Positions 41,155 to 49,972 of a DNA stretch of 64,000 nt are shown here, piece by piece (position 1 is the first letter of the stretch; each line of letters opens with the position of its first letter). Source of the DNA: Plumapathes pennacea (taxonomy: Eukaryota > Cnidaria > Anthozoa > Antipatharia > Myriopathidae); NCBI GenBank assembly GCA_964036295.1, contig OZ038471.1, positions 1,403,001 to 1,467,000 on the forward strand, in the 5' to 3' direction. The notes beneath the pieces were generated by a model. The model was not told the origin of the DNA, ran no database searches, and was given only the letters and a program-made list of their open reading frames with translations. Made by a program: the position numbers and the translations under genes.

Positions 41155-41860
41155 AAGCAAAGGGGGGACCCCTATTTATAAAAGCAAAGGGGGACCCTTA
41201 CTTATAAAAAGCAAAGGGGGGACACTTACTTATAAAAAGCAAAGGGGGGACACTTACTTATAAAAAGCAAAGGGGGACACTTACTTATAAAAAGCAAAGG
41301 GGGAACTCTTATAAAATGCAAAGGGGGGACCCATACTTATGAAAAGGAAAGGGGGGACCCTTACTTATAAAATGTAAAGGGGGGACCCTTACTTATAAAA
41401 AGCAAAGGGGGGACCCTTACTTATAAAAAGCAAAGGGGGGACCCTTACTTATAAAAAGCAAAGAGAGACCCTTACTTATAAAAAGCAAAGAGAGACCCTT
41501 ACTTGTGAAAAGCAAAGGGGGGACCCTTACTTATAAAAAGCAAAGAGAGACCCTTACTTATAAAAAGCAAAGGGGAAACCCTTACTTATAAAAAGCAAAG
41601 GGGGGACTCTTACTTATAAAAAGCAAAGAGAGACCCTTACTTATAAAAACAAAGAGGGGACCTTACATATAAAATGTAAAAGGGGGACCCTTACTTACAA
41701 AAAGCAAAGGGGGATCCTTACTTATAAAAAGCAAAGGGGGGACCCTTACTTATAAAAAGCAAAGAGAGACCCTTACTTATAAAAACAAAGAGGGGACCCT
41801 TACTTACAAAAAGCAAAGGGGGACCCTTACTTATAAAAAGCAAAGGGGGGGGGGGGGGAT
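41155..41860 (+). repeat. Minisatellite, about 28-bp unit, about 25 copies
   Basis: The unit is close to TTATAAAAAGCAAAGG plus GGGGACCCTTAC. Copies vary mainly in the length of the G run (AGAGAGACC, GGGGACC, GGGGGGACC) and in TATAAAA versus TATAAAATG. The array ends in a 14-G run at 41,845-41,858. An open frame on the minus strand through it is a translation of the repeat, not a gene. Confidence 0.95.
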
Positions 41861-42241
41861 CCTTAAGGGACCCTAAGTTATCAAAAGTCAAGTTCTCCTT
41901 ACTATATGATATATTTCTGGTGAAAAACTGAAGAAGAAAATGTAAGTTGATCACTCTTGGCAGTGAAAGGTGAGTCAAATCCTGCATTTATAAAGTCATT
42001 TGTTTATTTCATCGGGGGGGGGGGGGGGGGTGCTATACACCATATGTATAGTTGTTTTATATCACAGCAATCACAATCCAATGTTCATACATTCAAGAAA
42101 AAAAAAATCAAACTTCTGGTATGACTTTTCATGTTACTAGTCCAGAATCAGAAAAACTGGATGAATAGAAACCACTTCTAAAAATTTCCTTAATTCCTAA
42201 ATTCAAGAAATAGCAGAGGCTCAGTTCTTGGTTGTTCGCGC
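41861..42241. other. Spacer with a 17-G homopolymer
   Basis: AT-rich non-coding DNA downstream of the minus-strand hydrolase gene, probably including its 3' UTR. A run of 17 G occupies 42,014-42,030. No other feature can be supported. Confidence 0.6.
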
Positions 42242-42481
42242 TTATTTAAGCCCATTCTTCTTCCTCCATCTTTCTACATGTTGTCTGATAACCTTGACGA
42301 CTATCCTGGCATTATCATAAAGTGCTGCATCAGCATCACCTGGCAGCTGGATCTTCTCACATCCAGAGTGAAGGAAGTTGGAAATCTGTTCCTGGGATAC
42401 TGACCATACCTGTCCAGAAACAAAGGTAAATGTGAAAATAGTTTGACTTTTGATTACAATAAATATCTGTATGTGTGTGTA

Positions 42482-42545
<64 letters not shown>

Positions 42546-43983
42546 AAAGAGAGAGAGGTTGTGGAGAGGGAAATAAGGGACAAAGAGTACGTTTCACTTG
42601 GGGCCCTATTAGTCTTCTGAGAAAAGTGTCAAGTGAGAGATGGTCCTGTTCACTTGCTATCCAGAACCTTACTTTATTGGTGTTCCCATCTGCTTTACTA
42701 GAGTATCTCCCACTGCTTAGTATTGACACGGGAATGGATCTGGGAAATGGCTTGACCCTCCATACCATCCTCATCTGAGACAAGCTGTCGTTAGCAAAGT
42801 AGTATTCCTCTACTGCAGAACTCAAATGCCCCGGTTTACAGTGAAGGTACTTTTGCCGTGCTACAACTTCCTGTGACACACTTTGTTTTATCGGCAGTTT
42901 CATGAGCCCTGTGATCAGAGCTATCCTATTAAACCCAAGAGAAGCTGAAAACTGAAGAGTCTGAAATGATGACATTAATTTGTCATACCAGAGTGTTGCC
43001 CACTTTCCACCATTCAAACTAAACATCCCTTCAACGAGAGGATTTACCAGAACCAGTCCAGCAACGCTGTCCTGAAATATCTGTGTGTAAAACCTCATGT
43101 TGACGGCACCTAACTCGGATCCAACAAGGAGAAATGGCTTTGACTGTTCACTGCTGACTGAAAATAGCCGGTAGAAATCGTCTACCATCCTCTCTGTCGT
43201 ATGCACCATTCCTCGGTTTGCCTTCTTACTCTCTGACTCAGTCCTGTTCACAAATGGTCTGTCACTAAAACCAAGGCCTGCCCTGTCATACACACAGGTT
43301 TTGGTAACCTTGGCAACCTCTGAAGCAATCAGAACCCAAGCATCTGAGGACATCCCAGTGGGTGCATCCAATATAACAGTCGGCAAGCCCTGCCCAGTGC
43401 ACCCCATAAACAACTTCTGGCCCCATCCTATGTCATACAGCTCCCCTGCAAATAAGGAGCCACACACGAGTGTGAAAGACAGTACTGTATGAGGGATGGG
43501 AGGCTGTAATCACGCACACGATAATACCCCCCCCCCCCCCCACCCCCCAAACCCCCCCAACCCCAGTATGTTGATTTTACCTGGTGGTTTCAGCTCCCTG
43601 GCTTCTCGGTAAAGGGCTGCATGATTTAAAAACGCTGGCACAAGTAGCAGTAGCAGATACTTCAACTGGGAATACCATCTCTGCTTCTGCACCTGATTTT
43701 CAATCGCCTCCTTCCTTTGCTCGGTACTTGAGGGCGCCTGAAAAAAACAAATCTTGTGAATTTTTTCCCCATACATTGGATGTTCTGCGCGGTTAGTTCC
43801 CTTTAGCGTGCCAAAATAGCGTTTCTTTAACTTTGGTTTTTGCTGTTTACGTATAATCGGGTTTTCGTATCAACCTGGCTTTTGAATAGCCCTGAGAACG
43901 ATCGCAACTTCCCAACCTCTCATGTCTAAGTTTCTCACCTTCCCGTCTTTTTCTGCGATTGATTCTTCCTTTCTCCGTCTCAT
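42242..43983 (-). CDS. Alpha/beta-hydrolase-fold protein, four exons, probable membrane anchor
   Basis: Coding exons from 5' to 3' on the minus strand are 43983-43939, 43737-43581, 43445-42598 and 42409-42242. Phases join cleanly into 405 residues plus TAA. Donors are GTGAG, GTAAAA and GTGAAA; all acceptors are AG. A hydrophobic stretch near residues 36-50 (YLLLLLVPAFL) suggests a signal anchor. The hydrolase core follows: strand TVILDAP (about 90-96), YDRAGLGFSDR (120-130) and LVGSELGA (174-181). In active members the last motif is G-x-S-x-G; here it reads G176-S-E-L-G180, placing Glu where the nucleophile should be. The C-terminal region has PGDADAALYDNA where a catalytic His (GDH-type) is usual. 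Both changes suggest a pseudo-hydrolase or a divergent subfamily. The start codon is 308 bp from the divergent RHIM-like gene, so the two may share a promoter. Family assignment is sound; substrate is unknown. Confidence 0.85.
42469..42543 (+). repeat. (GT)n microsatellite in hydrolase intron
   Basis: Nearly pure GT dinucleotides with a few A or T interruptions at the 5' end. It lies in the last intron (42,410-42,597). On the minus strand it reads as Thr-His repeats in two overlapping open frames, which are artefacts of intron read-through. Confidence 0.97.
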
Positions 43984-44152
43984 TTTCTTTAATACACGTG
44001 TTCGTACGTTTGTTCAATGAACAGCGACCGCCATCTTTGGTTGCTCAGACCCCGGCGCGTCCTCCAAAGACGCGCTGAAGGCTGGGCACTATGCCTAAAA
44101 GCCCTTGAATGCAAATTTCGATTGGTTTCATTTGTTTTGTTTCAGTCTTAAT

Positions 44153-44248
44153 TGAGTCCTTAGAGTTTCCGGAAGTGTTATGTTTCATGAATCACGAGTG
44201 CATGTCGGGGAATCCCCGAGTGCGCAACAAAATCCACATAAACAAAGG
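44153..44248 (+). promoter_or_regulatory. Conserved upstream block with palindromic kappaB site, RHIM-like gene 1
   Basis: The block contains AGTTTCCGGAAGTG (44,164-44,177, ETS-like core CCGGAAGT), then GGGGAATCCCC at 44,207-44,217 and ACATAAACAAAGG at about 44,236-44,248. GGGGAATCCCC is a perfect palindrome matching the NF-kappaB consensus GGGRNNYYCC. The same elements, reverse-complemented, occur upstream of the paralogue (47,251-47,346), including a run of about 19 matching bases from CGGGGAATCCCC into AGTGCGCA. It sits 43 to 138 bp before the ATG at 44,291 and also upstream of the divergent hydrolase gene. Confidence 0.7.
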
Positions 44249-44290
44249 TTGATTTCATAGCCCGTGACACGAAAATACGTTGACAACGAA

Positions 44291-46000
44291 ATGGCAAAAC
44301 TGCCTGAAGAAAAATATGAGGCTGTCGTTCACTTAGATTGCCGAGAAACTCAACAGTTGACCAGGACAACACAGGAAAATGCGAATGAAAATGAAAGACA
44401 ATGCGTGATAGATATCACGGGCGAGTACACTCAAGTTGGTGCGGAAAACCAGATCAGAATTACGCCGTCCAGTATTCCCAAGGCCAAACCTGTATTGCAA
44501 GTGATCAAAAGCATTCCCTCCCCGGTTCATCCTGGCAGAGGACGCATGGATTTCCCAAATCCAGAGAAAGATTATGCGTTGCATTTAATGACTTTAAAGG
44601 ATCCGAACTCAAACCGCCGCAGGTCGGAGCGGGAAGGTGACTATGACATAGATGTTGATATCACGAGGGAAGGTAGCCAGGAAACGGAAGCTACAAGCCC
44701 TGACTGTCTGTGGAGACGAAGCAGGAAAAAGACGGGAAGGCCTGATGTCATTGTGTTTTGGTTTCGGTTTTTCGAGCCAAACACTGATTACAGAATCACG
44801 TTCACTCTGAGGAAAATCGTGCACAGCAAGGACAAGTCAAAAAACAGTCAAACACTGCACGAAACAACTATTGTGGTAAGAACAAATCCATCGAAGTCGA
44901 AGTCTGTAAAAAGAAGGTCGAAAGACGCAGGTAAAGATAACAGATCCATTGTCCCCTTTAATTTGCCGGCAGCCACACCGTCCGAGAGGAGTCTGGAGCT
45001 GACTGAGATGTCCAATCACGTGATGAAGCGGCTGCACTTCCCACGTGACAACGGCAGGTGGCAGGAATTCACCAAGGTGTCACGTGACCTCTTGGCCGAG
45101 GACACGAGCTTAGACAGTCGGCTCACAATCCAGTTGGAGGAAAGCGTAATGAAATGCTACCTCAACCGTATGGAGGAATCTAAAGCATTGATACAAGAGG
45201 TATTGTCGCAGACTCCGCAAGCCGTTAACAGCAGCGTGTTGATTGGACGCGCGTATCTTTATCTCGCTGGGGTCCACAGGCGCCAAAAGAACTTGGGGGA
45301 AGTGGAGAAATGCCTTAAGATAGCCGCACAGAACTTTCATGGAAGTCCAGTGAGTCTTGACCAGAGCTTCCTCGCTTATGAGCAAGCCAGCTTCTTGCTT
45401 GATTTCCTACTTTGCTTCCCGTCCGTCAGTCCTAAGTTTCTGGAACAGACAAAGGATGGCCTGAAGAAGTGCATCGCTTTCTGCACTCAGCTCGAGGAGA
45501 TGGCTGAAAATGGAGGGCAACAATTGTACGTGAAAAAGCATCACTTTGCTTTCATCAAGTTCGCCATGCTGTTGCTAAACTGTCGCAACAAGGCGACAAG
45601 AGAGCACGACGTGAGCGAAGAAAACATCAACACTGCTCGAGAATGTCTACACGCTCTGGAGACCAAGTACTGGCATGGCATGGCGCAAGGCGAGAAGCTT
45701 CAGTTTTATCTGGCGCGTTCTGATCTCGAATACCGATTACAAAATTATTCAGACGCCGCAGGGTTTGCCAACGAAGCTCTGAAGATGTCCCAGCTTTTCA
45801 GCTTCAACACAGAAACTAAACCGGCTCGAGAGCGGCTCGATCACATCCGACAAAAATTACAGCAGTTTCACATTCCAGACCAGAATGAGAATGCGGGAGA
45901 CAGTGGCTTCAGTGAAAAAGTGACGTCATTTTCCAGTGATGGACGTACCGCTGACGTCAGTTCTTGCACAGACTCTGATTGGTTGCCAGGAAGCAATTAG
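44291..46000 (+). CDS. RHIM-like motif / TPR-like repeat protein 1 (intronless)
   Basis: An uninterrupted 569-codon frame. The ATG at 44,291 is chosen because it has a good context (A at -3, G at +4); the open frame extends nine codons further upstream without an ATG. Residues 46-57 (YTQVGAENQIRI) match the RHIM pattern [VI]-Q-[VLI]-G-x-x-N-x-[MLI] at every position except the first, which is Thr. A middle module around residue 150 carries FWFRFFEPN followed by YRITFTL, likely beta strands. From about 235 to 545 the protein is alpha-helical with TPR-like pairs (e.g. GRAYLYLAGVHRRQ, YSDAAGFANEALKMSQ). It is a clear paralogue of the gene at 47,538, sharing all three parts, but has one RHIM-like motif rather than two. 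No transmembrane segment or enzyme motif is seen. A signalling adaptor is the most economical reading; the function is inferred. Confidence 0.85.
   Translation: MAKLPEEKYEAVVHLDCRETQQLTRTTQENANENERQCVIDITGEYTQVGAENQIRITPSSIPKAKPVLQVIKSIPSPVHPGRGRMDFPNPEKDYALHLMTLKDPNSNRRRSEREGDYDIDVDITREGSQETEATSPDCLWRRSRKKTGRPDVIVFWFRFFEPNTDYRITFTLRKIVHSKDKSKNSQTLHETTIVVRTNPSKSKSVKRRSKDAGKDNRSIVPFNLPAATPSERSLELTEMSNHVMKRLHFPRDNGRWQEFTKVSRDLLAEDTSLDSRLTIQLEESVMKCYLNRMEESKALIQEVLSQTPQAVNSSVLIGRAYLYLAGVHRRQKNLGEVEKCLKIAAQNFHGSPVSLDQSFLAYEQASFLLDFLLCFPSVSPKFLEQTKDGLKKCIAFCTQLEEMAENGGQQLYVKKHHFAFIKFAMLLLNCRNKATREHDVSEENINTARECLHALETKYWHGMAQGEKLQFYLARSDLEYRLQNYSDAAGFANEALKMSQLFSFNTETKPARERLDHIRQKLQQFHIPDQNENAGDSGFSEKVTSFSSDGRTADVSSCTDSDWLPGSN
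44426..44461 (+). other. RHIM-like motif in gene 1
   Basis: Codes for YTQVGAENQIRI. Known RHIM cores in RIPK1, RIPK3, TRIF and ZBP1 are hydrophobic-Gln-hydrophobic-Gly followed by x-x-Asn. Q, V, G, N and the two trailing Ile fit; Thr replaces the usual Ile/Val at the first position. The same place in the paralogue carries LQLG and AQLG, so Q-[VL]-G-x-x-N is the conserved core. Confidence 0.55.
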
Positions 46001-46165
46001 ACACTCTTCGAGAAGAAAAAAGTGCCTAAATAAGTAGCATGGGTCAAATACTTCAAATAGAACACGACTGTAAAAGTTTACTAAACAGAAAAAGTTTGAC
46101 TTATTCCGACTTACGTAGACTTAATATTTAGACTTATGAAGACTTACGTAGACTTATTATATAGA
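46001..46165 (+). repeat. 3' flank of gene 1 with GACTTA-type minisatellite
   Basis: After about 95 bp of ordinary 3' flank, degenerate units of about 10 bp (GACTTACGTA, GACTTATGAA, GACTTAATAT) begin near 46,096. The same units resume at about 46,493-46,557, so the palindromic elements between them appear to have inserted into an older minisatellite. Confidence 0.6.
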
Positions 46166-46327
46166 CACGAGTGTTTTACTGGAAAATATACCGTGCGTAA
46201 AATCCATACGAAACTACATCCGGGACCCGAGTGGCGTATTTTCCATATCCTCACTAGTGAGGATATCGTTGGAATCATTTCCCGCTTTTGCACGGTTGTT
46301 TGTGCAATTTCTCGTAAAACACTCGTG
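46166..46327. mobile_element. Palindromic element with 14-bp terminal inverted repeats
   Basis: CACGAGTGTTTTAC at 46,166-46,179 is exactly inverted at 46,314-46,327 (GTAAAACACTCGTG). Inside lies a 22-bp perfect palindrome at 46,245-46,266 centred on CTCACTAGTGAG. No coding capacity. It looks like a short non-autonomous element; no clear target-site duplication is seen. Confidence 0.65.
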
Positions 46328-46348
46328 CCTAATATGATAAAAAGAAAA

Positions 46349-46481
46349 TTACACGGCGGCTTGAAGATATGGATTTTATTTGCTCGTGGTAAAAACAATA
46401 TTTTACTCGCGAAGCGCTCGTTCGTAAAATATTGTTTTTACCACTCGAAAATAAAATTCATATCTTCGCGCCGCCGTGTAA
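46349..46481. mobile_element. 133-bp foldback element with arms of about 58 bp
   Basis: TTACACGGCGGCTTGAAGATAT at the left pairs with ATATCTTCGCGCCGCCGTGTAA at the right, and GGTAAAAACAATATTTTAC pairs with GTAAAATATTGTTTTTACC. The loop is a short TCGCGAAGCGCTCGTTC segment. The entire element can fold into one hairpin, typical of a foldback MITE. It follows directly after the element at 46,166-46,327, so the two may be parts of one composite repeat. Confidence 0.75.
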
Positions 46482-46555
46482 TATCCTATATTTATGTAAA
46501 CTTATGCTGACTCATGTAGACTTGTGTTGACTGATGTAGACTTACGTTGACTTAC

Positions 46556-46632
46556 CACCTGATTACCACTTCCGATTACCACTCCTGATTACCACTTCCG
46601 ATTACCACTCCCGGTTACCATTTCCGATTGCG
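46556..46632 (+). repeat. 14-bp minisatellite
   Basis: Five units alternate GATTACCACTTCC- and GATTACCACTCCT-like sequence, drifting to GGTTACCATTTCC at the right end. Non-coding. Confidence 0.85.
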
Positions 46633-47250
46633 TGTGATGCGGGCGCGTTTTAGCAAATGTTGGGCAAATCACAAGATATTTTCGATCTTTTTAAAATTTC
46701 CTTTGACTTTATTTTTCTTTCGACTGTAATGCAATGTCTTTGTCTTACCGATTTTTTCATATTATGCTTAAATTATGCTCGAAAAATGCGGAATTTATGC
46801 CGGCATAATTCTCGCTGCCCGAAGTAGTAGTGAATTATGCTCGAAATTCTGCCGGAAGAATTTATCCAAGCCTAGCGAGGGGAAGAACGGATATTATTTT
46901 TTTGTTTTTCTATTTTTGGGATCTTAAAGTTCGGAAACTAAACTTTCTAGCACTAGCACCTGTCAGGCACTAACAGGTCACGAGAAAGTGACTCATGCTG
47001 AAACGACGGGGAATACCCGAACTGTAGATCGTGAGGTATCACATATCATACGTCGTAAACAACAACAAAGCACATTGGCATTGTATATATATATCGACTT
47101 TCAAGATTCTCGGCACAGCCTTTGCTGTTTCGTAAATTACCCGCCTTCCTGGGTATGCATTTACGAACTATTACAGTTCAGCCTCATCTTTTTCTTCAGA
47201 CAGTTTCGTCGTTCGTTGTCCAACGCCCGCATTTTCGAGTCAAAGGCTTT
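46633..47250. other. Intergenic DNA upstream of RHIM-like gene 2
   Basis: No coding region is supported. A degenerate ATTATGCTCGAAA-type repeat occurs at about 46,760-46,850 with the short inverted motif ATGCCGGCAT in its middle. A run GTATATATATAT at 47,083-47,094 could serve as a TATA-type element but lies about 440 bp from the start codon. Confidence 0.5.
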
Positions 47251-47346
47251 CCTTTGTTTATGTCGATCACTGAGTGCTGCGCACTTGGGGATTCCCCGCC
47301 ACTTCTGCCTGTGACTCGTTGCCACTTTCGGAAACTCCCAGGACTT
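47251..47346 (-). promoter_or_regulatory. Conserved upstream block with palindromic kappaB site, RHIM-like gene 2 (inverted)
   Basis: Read on the minus strand, the order is GGGAGTTTCCGAAAGTG, GGGGAATCCCC (47,287-47,297; GGGGATTCCCC on the plus strand), AGTGCGCA, ACATAAACAAAGG. This is the same order and largely the same sequence as the block at 44,153-44,248. GGGAGTTTCC is a second consensus kappaB decamer, so this gene may have two sites. ACATAAACA fits a forkhead-type site and AACAAAGG an HMG/TCF-type site, both by consensus only. The block lies about 190-290 bp upstream of the ATG at 47,538 in the opposite orientation to that of gene 1. Confidence 0.7.
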
Positions 47347-47537
47347 GTACCTATTGGTTGTTTTGCAACGGGTGATCTGGCGTGTTACAAGAATTGTTAT
47401 CGGTCCCAGTTTCCGTGCTGTAAACATGTGGAAAACGTAAGCAACTGCTTCAGTTCTGAAGAGAAAAGCGAGGGAGTCGTTCTGCATGATTTGATTACGT
47501 TTGTACGCGACATATTCTTACGTCGTATGAATTCAAC

Positions 47538-49469
47538 ATGACACTGAATTTGACGGCTGGTTCGTACGACGCACAACGAGGCAGAGAAAAAGCGACAAAG
47601 GACGTCATTCAAGCCAAAGCAGTACAAGTTATTTTACCGAGGGGGACTGAATGCAAGGGACAAAATCATGTTCTGATAAATTTAAAAAGTACGTTCCTAC
47701 AGCTCGGTGATAACAATAGCATAATCAACATGAACTTTGACACCAACAACGAAGCAGTTTTCGACTTTCTGTCGACAGCCCCGAAGAGCCCCGACAAGAG
47801 TCAAACAGCACTTCGTGTCCTCGGAAGTACCGCCGACAGTTCGGCTTCGGATGATCCGGAACTGATCGAACTGGGAAATATGACCGAACGAATCAACATT
47901 CGCGCAAAAGTTGTTCAGATTATCCTGCCCAGTCAAACGTCGAACAAAAACAGTGACAACACACCCACCATGTTGGATTTGAAAGTGAAAGAAGTCTCTG
48001 GCGTCGCTCAGTTGGGCGCAAGAAACGAACTTTACCTGCGAAGACAGTCGAAAGCTCCGTCGGACAAGTCGTCGGATCCCGAAAGCACTCGTGCCTGTCT
48101 TCGTGTTATCCGGAAACCGAAATCACCCCTGTCAGGAGTCAGAGGAAAAAGACATTCCGTGGAACTTGGATATGACGTGCGCAACACGCCAGACTCCCTA
48201 AAATACAAGATTGAAACAGATGTGGAGTGTAAGAGAGGTGAAGTTTTAGCCAAAACTTCCCGTGTTTGCCGATGGGAGCTGGCAGACTGGAGACCGAACG
48301 AGAAGTACGCAAAATTCTGGTTTCGGTTTTACGAATCCAATGCGAAATACACGTTGACATTTTCTTTGTGGCAACGGGGACCAACTGAGAGGGCAGAGAA
48401 GGACTGCGGCAAACAGCGAGTCGACGCCATCACGGTTACTCTTCAAACAGGCGCTGCAAAAACACAAGCCGGTAAAGTATCCCAGACAGCTAGCATTAGC
48501 AACTACCGTCCGTCAAGAAAGCCCAAAATCCAGAGGATCAAAAATCCAAACAGTACAGGCACAAAACTCTCGGGAGCAGACGTCGAGGCGCTTGGCGAGC
48601 GATTTGATCAGATCATGCAAGTGTTGGTCCCATTGAGAGACGACGGAGAGTGGCAGAAATTTGATGAAAAGGCGGAGACTTTGCTTCGGGAGTACACGGA
48701 TGCAGACACACAGGCTGTTGTTCATCTCGAGCGAGCCGTGACAGCTTCTTATCGAAATGAGAATGCGCGCGCAGAGCAAATTTTTCGTGAACAGGCTTGG
48801 AGGTGCGTGCTTGCTGCTTCAGATCCCTTAGTTCCTCTACTGAAAGGACGAGCTTTTTGCTACCTGGCTGGAATCCGGCGGAGAGCAGAGAAATTGGGAG
48901 ACGCGGAGAAACTCCTCGGATCCTCAAAAAAGGTCCTTGAAGGTTCAGAACACCCCCTTGACCTCGCCTTGCTCGCTTATGAAGAGGGAAGCCTCCAGCT
49001 TTGCTTCATGGAATCTGCGAGTTGTGATCTCAAACAGAGCATGTTCAGAATGGCAATGGAACAATTCGACACATGCGTTAAGCTTGGAGAACAAATGAGG
49101 GAGAATGAACACAACATCTACAACCCGAAACATCAGTTTGCTGTGATGAAGAAGGCCATGCTGTTGCTAAGCAGTGGGACAAAATGGTTCAGAAACAAAT
49201 GTGTGGACGAGAATAGCATCCAAGAAGCAACAAGATGCTTGGATAGCATCCAACGGTTAATGCGCTTGAAACTTCCGCAAGCGCAGTACTGTCTAGTCCG
49301 CGCAGACCAGTTTGTCCGCCAGCACTGCTACGAGGCAGCTGAGAGCTTCAGCCTGGAGGCCTGTGGCCTGTCGCGCATGTGCGGTTTTGACACGTTTGAA
49401 ATCGCCAAACAGCAACTGAAGTTTATTCGTCAGATTCGTTCACAGCCAATAATGTGTCGGGAATCCTAA
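47538..49469 (+). CDS. RHIM-like motif / TPR-like repeat protein 2 (intronless, two RHIM-like motifs)
   Basis: 643 residues in one exon. The N-terminal part is an internal duplication: residues 26-95 and 123-192 each run AKxVQxILP, a linker, a RHIM-like motif, then [AC]LRV[LI]. The two motifs are FLQLGDNNSII (53-63) and VAQLGARNELYL (156-167). Residues 245-280 hold the FWFRFYESN and YTLTFSLW module shared with gene 1. Residues 345 to about 630 form a TPR-like helical region (KGRAFCYLAGIRRRAEKLGDAEKLL; YEAAESFSLEACGLSRMCGF). The similarity to gene 1 covers middle and C-terminal parts with conserved positions such as LLAYEEGS versus FLAYEQAS and KHQFAVMKKAMLLL versus KHHFAFIKFAMLLL. RHIM proteins in animals signal through amyloid-like assembly, so this could be a scaffold or adaptor. 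That role is inferred from motifs only. Confidence 0.87.
   Translation: MTLNLTAGSYDAQRGREKATKDVIQAKAVQVILPRGTECKGQNHVLINLKSTFLQLGDNNSIINMNFDTNNEAVFDFLSTAPKSPDKSQTALRVLGSTADSSASDDPELIELGNMTERINIRAKVVQIILPSQTSNKNSDNTPTMLDLKVKEVSGVAQLGARNELYLRRQSKAPSDKSSDPESTRACLRVIRKPKSPLSGVRGKRHSVELGYDVRNTPDSLKYKIETDVECKRGEVLAKTSRVCRWELADWRPNEKYAKFWFRFYESNAKYTLTFSLWQRGPTERAEKDCGKQRVDAITVTLQTGAAKTQAGKVSQTASISNYRPSRKPKIQRIKNPNSTGTKLSGADVEALGERFDQIMQVLVPLRDDGEWQKFDEKAETLLREYTDADTQAVVHLERAVTASYRNENARAEQIFREQAWRCVLAASDPLVPLLKGRAFCYLAGIRRRAEKLGDAEKLLGSSKKVLEGSEHPLDLALLAYEEGSLQLCFMESASCDLKQSMFRMAMEQFDTCVKLGEQMRENEHNIYNPKHQFAVMKKAMLLLSSGTKWFRNKCVDENSIQEATRCLDSIQRLMRLKLPQAQYCLVRADQFVRQHCYEAAESFSLEACGLSRMCGFDTFEIAKQQLKFIRQIRSQPIMCRES
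47694..47726 (+). other. RHIM-like motif A in gene 2
   Basis: Codes for FLQLGDNNSII, residues 53-63. Leu replaces the usual Ile/Val before Gln; Gln, Leu, Gly and Asn fit the RHIM core (compare the TRIF and RIPK3 pattern of VQ[LV]G-x-x-N). Confidence 0.55.
48003..48038 (+). other. RHIM-like motif B in gene 2
   Basis: Codes for VAQLGARNELYL, residues 156-167. Q-L-G-x-x-N-x-L fits; Ala stands in the first core position. It is the second copy of the internally duplicated module. Confidence 0.5.
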
Positions 49470-49972
49470 TTTATCTTACATGAACACATGTCCAAACATT
49501 ATTTCATCAACTGACAATAACAACCTTACGGCTGATATCAGAACACACTTACCGAGAGACAACGGTACAGATACCTTATGGCTGATATCAAAACACACTT
49601 ACCGAGAGACAACGGTACAGACTTTGAGACGGTCCGAGTTTCTCAAACAAGGACAATAACACAACCGTGGCACATATAAACGTTTCCTTATATGGCATTG
49701 ACGGTATTATTTATTAATAGTTCTCCGAACTTGGGAGGTAATGATAATTAAAATCGTATACTCTTGATTGGCTCGCTGTTATGTTTGTATTTTGGCGTCA
49801 AGCTAGTGCCACGGGTCATCACGTAGCTAAATGCGGTGGCAATACTGAGAACTATCATCAAACAGCCTTGCTACTCTGTCAACCGCACGATCGCACTCTA
49901 TACGCGGGTTTCAAACGATTTGCCACAAATCAAGAAAATCTATACCTAAAATAGAGCCTTCAGTTTGCAGCA
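49470..49972. other. Intergenic DNA with a 50-bp tandem duplication
   Basis: Two adjacent 50-bp copies lie at 49,523-49,572 and 49,573-49,622. They share GGCTGATATCA, ACACACTTACCGAGAGAC and AACGGTACAGA and differ at a few positions. The rest is the 3' flank of gene 2 and 5' flank of the next gene. No kappaB palindrome like those of the two upstream genes is seen here. Confidence 0.75.

Noticed and set aside
41718..41987. Minus-strand open frame with repeated LLFISKGPP
   Set aside because: Direct translation of the 28-bp minisatellite; unit length is not a stable multiple of three and copies vary in G-run length.
42454..42583. Thr-His repeat tail on the hydrolase
   Set aside because: Reads through the GT microsatellite in an intron; splicing 42,598 to 42,409 gives a clean hydrolase C-terminus instead.
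47122..47541. 139-codon open frame upstream of RHIM-like gene 2
   Set aside because: Overlaps the conserved regulatory block, has no recognisable motif and resembles no part of gene 1.
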